This document shows positions 45,526 through 55,499 of a stretch of DNA of 64,000 nt, one piece after another. A program made the translations under genes and the position numbers. The DNA is from Erigeron canadensis. Lineage: Eukaryota > Streptophyta > Magnoliopsida > Asterales > Asteraceae. The first letter of the stretch is position 1. The number at the start of each line of letters is the position of its first letter. The notes below the pieces were generated by a model. The model searched no databases. It had not been told where the DNA came from and saw only the letters and a program-made list of their open reading frames with translations. The stretch is from positions 12,030,501 through 12,094,500 of the forward strand of contig NC_057761.1 in NCBI RefSeq assembly GCF_010389155.1, given 5' to 3'.

Positions 45526-46434
45526 TTATCTTTTGAGAACCTTAGCCAATTGATGATTTGCAAAATGTGTACCACGATCACTAATCAAGGCTCTAGGGCA
45601 ACCAAAACGACTGGACAACTGTTTCAAGAAATCAATGACTACCCTCGCATTGTTTGTAGGCAAAGCTTTGGCTTTGGCCCACTTAGACACGTAGTCAATA
45701 ACAACTAAAATATATTGAAACTTATTAGACGGTGGGAATGGTCCCATGAAGTCTATTCCCCAAATATCAAACACTTTGCATACCTGAATTCCTTGTTGAG
45801 GCATTTCATCCCGTCTAGTGATGCTCCCTTGTCGTTGGCAAACGTCACTAGTTTCTATCAAAGTTTGAGCCTCCTTGAAAATTGTAGGCCAATAGAAACC
45901 TGCATCAAAAACTTTTTTACCTGTATCTGAAGGACCATAATGACCTCCAGTTGGCCCGTAGTGACAACCATCAAGAATCTCCCGAGTTTCAGCTCCAGCT
46001 ACACATCTCCTCACCATGCCATCTGCACAAGAACGAAACAAATATGGACTATCCCAAAAGTAGTGCTTAGCATCCGATATGAGCTTCTTCTTTTGTTGCT
46101 TTGAGAAATCATCATGTATTTCACCTGAAACCAAATAATTAGCAATATCTGCAAACCAAGGACCTTCATCAGAGTTAGAAATAACATTTAAAGATTCATC
46201 TGGGAAGTTATCCTTAATCACCCCATCTTGAAGTTCCTCCCGGTTCGAGTCTTCCAATCGGCTCAAATGGTCGGCTGCTAAGTTTTCTGCACTTTTCTTG
46301 TCCTTGATTTCTATATCAAACTCTTGTAGCAACAAAATCCAACGGATAAGTCTAGGCTTTGCATCTTGCTTAGAAAACAAATACTTGAAAGCAGAATGGT
46401 CAATGAAAATAACAGTCTTACTTAATACCAAATA
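45526..46434 (-). pseudogene. pol: Gypsy-A RNase H end and integrase
   Basis: The frame codes the end of RNase H (DHSAFKYLFSKQD, NLAADHLSRLE), the HHCC zinc block (GGHYGPSDTGKKVFDAGFYW, then CQRQG) and core Asp residues (GIDFMGPFPPSNKFQ and LISDRGTHFAN). A stop at 45526 follows VLKR. The right edge at 46434 is cut by the Emigrant-type insertion. Confidence 0.92.
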
Positions 46435-47014
46435 CAGTAAAACCTCTATAAATTAATAATGTCGGGACCGAGATATTTTATCAATTTAACGAGATATTGT
46501 TATATTGATAAATTAATATGTTATTGATTTAAATAGGTTTTACGATGTAAGTTGCGGAGAAGACATTCATGAGCTTAAGAACTTGTACGAGTATGCATTA
46601 TCAACACAAAATGATTGTGCATCATTTACTTATTCACCGTGATGTAAATAATGAAAGTTATGAGGTAAAGGGCAACAACTTTTCTCAACTTTTTGTTGCA
46701 ATACGAAAAACAATGCCGCAACTCTCGAGTAAAATGAGAAGATTTAAAGATAAATTCAATATAAATTTGAAGTTCAAAAAAAAAACAAGCGGCGTTTTAG
46801 TAAGCAATCATAACATTTGGAAGATCTTAATAATTATTAATTTATAGTTTTGTTGGGACCATTATAAATACACTGGGATTTCAAAAAAAATATTATCTTA
46901 TTATTTTATTGATTGGGGTCCAATTTTGTAATGGTCCCAAGTTGGGACCGGACAAATTATTAGTTTTATCGAGTTTATTAATTTATCGAGTATCAATTTA
47001 TAGAGGTTCAACTG
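46435..47014. mobile_element. Emigrant/Lemi-type (pogo, Tc1/mariner) element, 580 bp
   Basis: Ends are CAGTAAAACCTCTATAAATT and, inverted at the right, CAGTTGAACCTCTATAAATT. Both are flanked by TA. This is the Emigrant terminus known from Arabidopsis. The inside holds a short decayed fragment (around 46599-46680, with HKMIVHHLL) that may be a relic of transposase, so it is a deletion derivative rather than an autonomous copy. It lies inside the RNase H reading frame of Gypsy-A. Confidence 0.9.
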
Positions 47015-47016
47015 TA

Positions 47017-48471
47017 TGACCTAAACTTATTAAATGCAAATACTACTGCAAGCAACTCCTTCTCTATAGTAGTGTAGTTTTACTGGGCGGGGTTCAAGGT
47101 TTTACTAGCATAGTATATGGGCTTGAAATGCTTATCAACCCTTTGCCCAAGCACGACTCCAATGGCATAGTCACTTGCATCGTACATCAACTCAAACGGC
47201 AAATTCCAATCCGGACCAACCATGATAGGAGAGTTGGTCAACTTTTCCTTCAAAACCTGAAAAGCACTTAAATAAACATCATCAAACACAAAAGGGACGT
47301 CCTTCTCCAACAAGTGGGTCATCGGACGAGTTATCTTGGAAAAATCTTTGATGAATCGACGGTAAAAACCGACGTGCCCAAGAAAACTTCTTACCCCTTT
47401 CACATTGGAAGGCGGGGGTAGTTTGGCTATAACCTCTATCTTAGCCCTATCAACCTCTATCCCGGCCTTTGACACTTTATGACCTAAAACAATTCCCTCG
47501 GTCACCATGAAATGACACTTTTCCCAATTCAAAACAAGGCATGCCGTTTCACACCGTGTCAACATTTTATCCAAATTATGCAAGCAAGTACGAAAAGAAT
47601 CCCCGAAAACCGAGAAATCATCCATGAAAACCTCCATGGAGGTTTCAAGCATGTCCTGGACAATTGCAATCATGCACCTTTGGAAGGTGCCCGGGGCATT
47701 ACACAAGCCGAAAGGCATTCGCCGGTAGGCAAAAGTACCAAATGGGCATGTGGAGGTAGTCTTTTCTTGGTCTTTTGGATCGATGGGTATTTGAAAGTAC
47801 CCGGAGAATCCATCTAAGAAACAAAAATACTCATTACCTGCAAGTCTTTCTAACATTTGATCAATAAATGGGAGAGGAAAGTGATCCTTACGGGTGGCAC
47901 CATTAAGCTTACGGTAATCAATACAAATCCGCCAACCCGTCACAGTCCTAGTGGCCAAAAGTTCTTTATTTTCATTTTCCGTGACTGTCATGCCCCCCTT
48001 TTTGGGCACATAGTGGACTGTACTTACCCATGAACTATCTGCAATAGGGAAAATGATCCCTGCATCTAACAAATTAATGACCTCTTTCTTAACTACTTCT
48101 TTCATATTGGGATTAAGCCTTCTCTGTCTCTGGACAACGGGCTTAACATCATCAACAAAATCAATCTTATGTTGGCAAAAAATAGGACTAATACCTGGAA
48201 TGTCGGTAGTCTTCCAAGCAAAAGCCCGCTTATGGGCTTTAAGCACAGCCAAAAGAAGACTTTTCTCGTCACTAGAGAGTGAGGACGAGATGACCACGGG
48301 CAAAGAGGATTTACCTGCCAAGTAAGCATACTCCAAATGGGCAGGCAATGGCTTAAGCTCCAGATCAGTATGAGGTACATCAACAGAATTAGGTACCGCT
48401 AAGCTTCCATAAGCAACAACCTTCTCAAAGCTCTCATCCTCTGGAGGTGTCTCATCCAGGCTAAGTACCAT
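47017..48471 (-). pseudogene. pol: Gypsy-A reverse transcriptase and RNase H start
   Basis: 463 residues carry RT (RICIDYRKLNGATRKDHFPLP, CFLDGFSGYFQIPI, RRMPFGLCNAPGTFQRCM and the catalytic FMDDFSVFG) and the start of RNase H (FELMYDASDYAIGVVLGQR, IYYASKTLNPAQ). An in-frame TAG at 47080 follows, after which the same frame continues to the TA at 47015. RT catalytic residues are intact. Confidence 0.93.
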
Positions 48472-48537
48472 AACCTATGCAAACAACTCATCATCATCAA
48501 TATCTCCGGCTCCTAAGCAAGTGAGCTCGTCATCAAA

Positions 48538-48993
48538 TTATGTCTCCATGAGTTCCTGAAATTCTTGATCTAAAGCATCATCAATGACATCTATCCTAAA
48601 ACAAGACTCATCAGTAGAATAAGCATGCTTAATATACCTTTCAACATTAAAGACAATTCTATCTGTACCCACACCCAAAGAAATTTCCTTATCTTTCACC
48701 CTGATGATAGCATCCGCGGTATTAAGGAATGGTCTGCCTAGAATTAGGGGAACCTTCGTGTCTTCCTCCATTTCGAGGATAACGAAGTCAACTAGAAACA
48801 CAATATGGCCTACCTGGACAGTCATGTTTTCAGCAATCCCAATGGGATACCGAAAAGAATGGTCAGCTAATCTAATACTCATACGGGTAGGTCTCAACCT
48901 CTCATTCAACTCCATAGTGTCCTCCCGAATATTCTGAATGCTAGTGTTGGTCTCAACCTGATTACTCATCAACTGCTTCATCATTTCCTTCAA
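48538..48993 (-). pseudogene. pol: Gypsy-A protease region, active site missing
   Basis: Codes the C-terminal half of an aspartic protease (LADHSFRYPIGIAENMTVQV, LILGRPFLNTADAII). The usual D-L-G-A catalytic segment upstream is absent: gag C-terminal-like sequence runs straight into this part, so a deletion of several hundred bases is likely. Two in-frame stops (TAA at 48538, TAG near 48476) separate it from RT. Confidence 0.85.
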
Positions 48994-48999
48994 CTCGGC

Positions 49000-50240
49000 A
49001 TTAGGATCGGCAGTAGAAGAAGAAGAACCTGATCCTTGGCTTTGTTGAGTCTCCTGCTGCTATGGCTGATTTTGATAATTATTCCTTTGCCACCTCTTAC
49101 CTGAAAAATGAGTAGTATTAGCAGGAAAAGAGGAGTTATAAGAGTTATTACCTGATGACCGGTTCTGAAAACTGGTGTTGCGCTGGAAACCTCCTTGTTG
49201 ATTCTGCACAAAGTTGACATCTTCAGGTCCCCGATTGGGACAATCCTCAGAGTAATGTGTCTCTCCACAATGATCACATCCATCAACAAGTACTTTCACA
49301 TCCTGTTCAAGATCCCAAACCGAGACTCCTGAGCTGCAAATCCCTTATCCATATGAGCAGATAAGGCCTGAATCTCTTCAATAACCCTAGAATTGTTGCT
49401 AGCCTCTGCCCTTGCAACTTTCCCTTCCTTAGTACCTTTCTTAAACTGACACTCATTCTTCAAAAACCTTTGATCATCCATGCTCGTATGATCCTTTAAC
49501 ATAGCCTCCAAAATCTCATAATCTTGGTTTGGTGTGATCTTGCTGAAACTACCACCAAAAGCATATCCCAACTCTCTTAGACGTCCTATTCAACCCATCA
49601 AAGATCAACTCAACATACTTTTCTTTAGTCAAATCATGGCCTGGACAATTTCTCAACATTTCTTTGAAGCGTAACCATGCATCAACAACATCTTCCCCAT
49701 CTTCTTGCAAAAAGGACCTAATCAAGTTCTCCAACTTCCTTTGAGTTCTAATCGAGTAAAACTCTCCAATAAAAGCTTCCTTAAGTTGGTCACAAGTAGT
49801 AATGGAATTCTCGGGAAGATCATCAAACCAATCTTCAGCATCTCCGGTGAGAGTAATGGGAAAAGTCTCAAGTTTCACGACATTCATTTGGTTTTGGCCA
49901 TATTGATAAAGCCGTGCCAACTTCTCAAATCTCTCCAAGTGCTTGTACGGATCCCATTTCACTTTTCCATCAAACTTCTGCTCCTCAATGCTTTTAAGAT
50001 GATTCGGCTTCAAGTTGAAAGTTTGATCAATACCCGGTGGTCTAATGGCGGAACCACGAGCCGTAGGAATAGTGCGGGCCCGATCACTATAACGGATGTC
50101 ATTTGGGTCTCTTGGTTGTTCGTCACCCAACTCTTCTTTAACAAGGGCTAGATTAAAGAATTCCTCTAAGTAGAAGCCTTCTTCATCTGACTCCGTAGTT
50201 GGATGAGCTACAGGTGAATACGGTATTGGTGCTGAAAAGT
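49000..50240 (-). pseudogene. gag: Gypsy-A gag
   Basis: The frame 49549-50130 (extending open upstream to about 50240) codes the retrotransposon gag domain (FEKLARLYQYGQNQMNVVKL, AEDWFDDLPENSI, AFIGEFYS). A frameshift near 49560 moves reading to 49296-49571 and another near 49298 to 49060-49299. The latter carries a CX2CX3HX4C knuckle (CDHCGETHYSEDC) typical of Athila-type gag, then a Gln/Asn/Ser-rich tail. Confidence 0.9.
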
Positions 50241-50439
50241 TAGACCGTAAGAACTATGCAAAGGTAGACCGTAAGAACGCAAGTTCATCAACTAGAAATA
50301 ATCCTGCAAAACACAACTAACACCACACGTCAAATGCACCTGTGATAAACAAAGGAAAAGCTAAACTATAAAGCAAATAACTTCCTCACGCGTGAGGAAG
50401 GATAAAACCACTAAATTAACAACTAAATCGGCACACAAT

Positions 50440-50457
50440 TCCCCAGCAGCGGTGCCA
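50440..50457 (-). other. Primer-binding site, tRNA-Asp type (Gypsy-A)
   Basis: Minus-strand TGGCACCGCTGCTGGGGA matches the Athila-type TGGCGCCGTTGCCGGGGA with three differences. It lies six bases from the LTR end at 50464. Confidence 0.85.
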
Positions 50458-50463
50458 AAAACT

Positions 50464-52094
50464 TGATGTGCAAAATCGAGCTTTAAATTTACAAAACTAG
50501 AATTACCTAAAAACTCACTACTACGCACTATCAGGCAATGGACCCGACCGTTTGTAATATAGCTAAGAGGTAAGACCGTGTTCATTCTCAGGGATTGGAT
50601 TAACTAGTTGTTTGATGAAATGGTTTAGAAAGCGGGTGTTGCTTCAAAAATCCTGTTGACAACAAAATTAAAATGAATTTGAAAAACAAATTGCATAAAA
50701 GTAAGAAGAACTTCAGACAATAATAATAATAAAAGTCATCCATCTTGAATTCACTTGACTTCAAATGTGATTGCACTTAAATAAGACCAAATTCGTTTTA
50801 GTTTAAAGACAATCGTGACAAGATTAAGGTGCTCGCGTGGTACCACCAACCGTGAACAAATTACCAAATCACCTAAGTTGCTAGTTAAATTACCCAAGCC
50901 GGTCCCACCAAAGCTAAGACAACTTTTCCAACACTTAGTTTTATTGACTATCGAATTATCAATTGCACCTATGTAACAATAACGTGGTACCACCAACCGC
51001 TATGAATCACGTTGACAAAATTACTCTTTTCTTAAAATGATATTCACTATCATACCATGAACTAGTGATAATTACTCATTGACAAGTAACCGTTTTAAAA
51101 TCACACATACATTCAACTGGTACAACCAACGAAGAATTTATATGCAACCAATATCATATTAATTAATAAAAAGGATTAAATCATCAAGATCACGGAACAA
51201 CGATAATTAAATAAACTCTTTTGAATTAAAAATATAGCAATCACATCATTCGTCTAGTTTCATCAAGGTGGGTGATTAAACGTTTAGCCACTCATAATCA
51301 ATTCAAAATAATGATTAAAATTAAAGAGAAACATGATGTACCAATCGTTTGATAAATTGAAATTGCAAGACAATAAAAGTAGATACGATCTAGATGGGTG
51401 CTCGTGAATCTTCAATGAATCCGCCTAAGGAAAACTTGTTTGGAGATTGAAGAACCCTTGTAGAACAGCTCCTAGAAAGATTTTTGATAAAATGGGAATT
51501 AGGTCATGGTTTTCTATTTATACTCCTCTAATTCTGATGCAGAAAAACGTTCCAGGACTTCAGATCCCATGTTCCCACAGCGGCGCAGTGGGATGTGCCT
51601 TCCCTCACTGCGGCGCAGTGAGAGGCCTTTGACTTTGACTTCCGGGTGACTGCGGCGCAGTGGCAATGGATACCTCTACTGCGGCGCAGTCATTTTCCTC
51701 GAATTCCTTTTCCCTTTTTACGACTGCGGCGCAGTCTTTCTCTTGCCATCCCCACTACGGCGCAGTGGGGTTTGTTCACAACCTATCCGTGGGATTGGAC
51801 TGCGTCGTAGTAGACAAGGTATATCCCACTCCGGCATAGTCACATGCATGTATACAATTTCTTCTTCCATTGTTGAAACTTGCAACTCTTCAACTTGAAA
51901 CAACTCTCGGTAATACAATCAACTTCTAGGCTAGTAAGTCTTCCGAAAATGTACCAAATGAACGCGTAACCTGATTAAAGCCTGAAAACACTAACAAACA
52001 CCATAAACGCGCCAAATGCACATAAAATCGACTTAAAATACTTAAGTAATTGGCCAATAATGATGTGGGTGATGGGTATAAATTGGTCACATCA
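50464..52094 (-). repeat. Gypsy-A 5' LTR, 1631 bp
   Basis: The plus-strand ends are TGATGTG and CACATCA, an exact inverted pair. The LTR carries eight or nine GCGGCGC-type hairpins (51573-51836) and three copies of a TGGTACMACCAACSR motif (about 50838, 50982, 51117), the first two with the palindrome GTGGTACCAC. The partner LTR is not in view. Confidence 0.85.
51573..51836. repeat. GCGGCGC hairpin repeats in the Gypsy-A LTR
   Basis: Copies at 51573-51593 (arms TCCCACAGCG / CGCAGTGGGA, one mismatch), 51604-51622 (arms CTCACTGCG / CGCAGTGAG), 51649-51661, 51678-51690, 51722-51736 (arms GACTGCG / CGCAGTC), 51750-51770 (arms CCCCACTACG / CGCAGTGGGG, one mismatch), and decayed copies near 51799 and 51826. 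Confidence 0.92.
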
Positions 52095-54147
52095 AGATAC
52101 ATGATTCAACATTCCAAAAGCTTCCATTTGATCAAGTGTACAATTTACAACAAAACGGGTCGTTTATCCGCCTTTACCCAACTTGACAAAATACATCATT
52201 GACACTATATCACCATACAAATCATTTCAATTCCTGACTCCATGACTCAAATGCTTGACTAACAAGTTCATCAAAAGGACACAACTTATACCAAAAGCCA
52301 AGAGTTCAAAGGAGACCACTATGGGTTCTAACCACATTACCATTTTTCCGCTAAAAGCTAACATATGCTCTCAAACCACATTTCACTTCAATTATTCAAA
52401 TACCTTCTCTTTGTTCCACATTCCAAAGCCACCTATAAAAAATGGTAAACAACCAAAGAATAAGCTTACGCTTAGTGAGTATGTTTACATATAATTATAC
52501 ACATATTGAAACAACTCATAAGGATGAGATAACCTATATTACCACAATGACATCTCATTTATATACACTTTCATATCAACACGTAGTAAGTGAAACTATG
52601 AAATCAATCATCTAAATAAAACGTGTCATTCAATAATCAATTTACACTGCCATATCCCATATGGTCTTACAAAATCTCTATTGTATATCAATCAACATAC
52701 CAAGGATCACAAACCCTACCACTTACACAATTTCGAGATATATATATCTATGCAAACAAGTAATCCACTATAATCATGTCATCCACCATCAAGTCGCATT
52801 GCCATATCCAATATGGTCTTTCAACAATATGTCATATTCCATATGATCTTACTACAATGTGTCATATCGCGTATGGTCTTCAACACATTAACTAAATTAC
52901 ACATATAGATTTCACCACCATTATGCAATTGACCCAACACATATATAATCATATATTAAAGTACTCACCTCAATGTCAAACTACCGAATCGAAGATGACC
53001 ACATGAACTCATGTCATCGCTTTCAACCTAGCAATAATCACAATATGCATATAGGGTCAACTAACCACAAATTACGTTAAACACTAGGCCATCATGCCAT
53101 ATGTCACTAACATCATTAGCATCCTAATTCTCATCCCAATCTTATTTTCTTGTTGAGTTAATCCACTTTAAAGTTCTCATTCTATTTATATATTACTTAT
53201 GACCATATTAACAATGTCATTTCATATTATTAACCGAAATCATCACTTTGATATCTTTACTATGTTAATAACACCTTTACCCTCAAAAATACTCAAGCAA
53301 CTTGACAACAATATGATCATACCACTAAAATCCCCAATTTGATTAACTTCCATGAACCCTAACTTGTATTAAATCAAAATAACTCATTTTATATAAAAAA
53401 AAAAAAACCCAAATTTCATTAACATCAAGAACTCTAATTTTAAATATATCAAAATAACCTACTTTGATGAAAAATCCCAAATCAATCTGAATTCTAAGAA
53501 CCCTAATTAAAACAATCAAAATAATTAAAAGTACCTTTAACTTGTGATGGAGATCAACTAGATAATGACATGCAATTACATACTCAATTCTTTTCTCTCT
53601 TTCTCTTCTTTAAGCTAGAACCAAACACCCCCAATTCAATTGAATTACAAGAACCCTAATTTCTCAAAGAAGAATCAATTTCACCATACTTCAAGAATTA
53701 TTAACTAGATGGAAATATGAATACAAACTACTTTCTCTTTCTTTCTTTCTTCTAATTTTTGGCCATATACACCACCAACACTAAAATCTTCCAAGTTTAT
53801 TTTCTAGCAATTTGAATGTTATTATTATTATTGAATTCTTGATAATAATTTGAAGATAGAATTCTCAAGTCTAGAGAAAGATTTAGAATAAGAAGAAGAT
53901 TAAAGAATGATTGAGAAGAAAATGGTTGTTGGAAATGGAAGAATGACTCAAGATAAAGGAGATGGCTGACACATTCTAGTGATGTCACGCGCTCACTACA
54001 TTTTAGACGGGTAAAATACCCGATATCCATTAAAGTTCCAACTAAAACAACCCCACTTCTTAATTTTAAATACCAGAAAATTATTTTAAAGGTAAAACTA
54101 TAAAAAAAATTACTAAATTTTTATTTTTAAATATTTGGGGTGTTACA
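52095..54147 (-). repeat. Gypsy-B LTR (minus strand), left boundary unclear
   Basis: The right end on the minus strand reads TGTAACACCCC, preceded by a purine tract (AGTGTGGGAGAGT in part), so it is the start of a 3' LTR. The first about 150 bp align with the LTR start at 63701 (shared TAGTTGGAAC and CGGATAKCGGGT blocks). The sequence continues without coding frames to the Gypsy-A boundary at 52094, and I cannot tell where the LTR ends or whether Gypsy-A inserted in it. Confidence 0.6.
52650..52876. repeat. 30-bp hairpin repeats (CATAT-N3-ATATG)
   Basis: CCATAT-CCC-ATATGG at 52650-52664, then three units exactly 30 bp apart: CCATAT-CCA-ATATGG (52802), TCATAT-TCC-ATATGA (52832) and TCATAT-CGC-GTATGG (52862). 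Each is followed by TCTT. The second and third differ by a paired change (C/G to T/A) at the stem base. Confidence 0.88.
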
Positions 54148-55499
54148 ACTCTCCCACACTTATTTGGTTCACGTCCTCGTGAACCTCACTTCGAATATCA
54201 AAACTTACTCGTTATTCATACTTTATCAATTTCAAGTCTACTTATGTTATCAATTTTCTCTTCAATCCATTAACCATATCAATTATATCTTAATACTCTA
54301 TCCTCATCACCCGATCATTTTAAGTTGAGATCCCTAAATTTACTTTATAGTTTACAAATTAACTTGACAATCAATCGAAATCTTACACCCTTTTTCTCTT
54401 GAGAACAATCTTCTCACCTCATTTCTCCTAAATACTTAATAATTCATGCTTCATAATATCTTGTTAACACTTTAAACAACCAAGAGGCTTTAAATCAAAA
54501 CAAACTTTGTAGTCTTAACTCAACTAATCACGTTGTAAGTATATAACAATTGTAAATTTATTATGGGTAAAATCCATAAAAAGGTAACCTTTTTACATAA
54601 AACTCCTAATAATGGAAACCTATTTAGTTTTCGTCTATTAAAAGGATTCTATTTTTAAAAAATCTCACAATAAAGGGAACGTCATTAATTTTTAACATCA
54701 ACCCTCCGTTAAGTACCACGTTAAAATAATTTGGTTACACGAAGCTATATGTAGCTTTTGTATTCATCCGACTTTTAAAAAACATCAAATCAATATTGAA
54801 GTTAAACATGGAATTTCATCTAAACTCATATATTGCACTGTCATCTAAACTCATATATTGCACTGTCATTTGACAACATAATTACAATTATGGTCCAGAA
54901 CATAATTGCAAGCGTATCACGACGTGAGCGTGTTTGTATGGCCATGCTTGTGTTGACCAGTGTAGAAAGTAATGAAGTGGGTAAGATCTCTATGAAGTGT
55001 TGTATTGTGTTGTGGAGCCCACGGGCTTAAAAGACATGGACTTGAAGTTTCACCAGTAGAGTTGATGCTAGATTTTTGAAGGGTTATAAGTAGGCAACAC
55101 ATAGATAGGTTACCAGGCACAGTATGGAAGGATACAGTTACAATTCCGGTCGTGAACGTAATTGTAAGTGTATTACGACATGCGTGTGTTTGTGAGACTG
55201 TGTCTGTGCTGATCCGAATGAAGTGAAGTTGTGAATGATGGGATCACTGAATGGTATTATACTTAACCACGTCAAGAGTAGTCATATATCTTTGGATTAA
55301 AGAATGATAAAGCTGAAGCAAGTAAAGAAGTTAGCACTAAAGTTGACTGAACCCTTAACAATGAAACTCTTCCATTCTATGAACACTATGTTATCATGTG
55401 AAGCTACATTTAAGCTGTGAAGTGTCTAAGTTGTGCTTGGGTGTAAGGAAAATGTTTAGATTTCGTTTGACATTATCTTTCCTATTTATAGATAATATG
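54148..55499. other. Gypsy-B flank and decayed repeats, no gene seen
   Basis: Probable degenerate internal DNA of Gypsy-B next to its LTR, then simple repeats. An exact 25-bp tandem duplication lies at 54816-54865. A diverged tandem pair of about 256 bp begins near 54877 and 55133 (both with GTAATTGYAAG/TAATTGCAAGYGTATYACGAC segments). No coding frame is convincing. Confidence 0.55.

Larger units (their letters stand above)
42308..52094 (-). mobile_element. Gypsy-A: Athila-like Ty3/gypsy element, interrupted
   Basis: On the minus strand: LTR (50464-52094), tRNA-Asp-type primer site, gag, damaged protease, RT, RNase H, integrase, then an ORF after pol. Integrase after RT marks Ty3/gypsy. The primer site and a post-pol ORF fit the Athila lineage. 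The 3' LTR is not seen: the left side meets the Copia-C LTR at 42307. An Emigrant-type element (46435-47014) is inserted in RNase H. Confidence 0.88.

Noticed and set aside
46569..46847. 92-codon frame inside the Emigrant-type element as an active transposase
   Set aside because: Too short and lacks DDE residues; at most a relic fragment.
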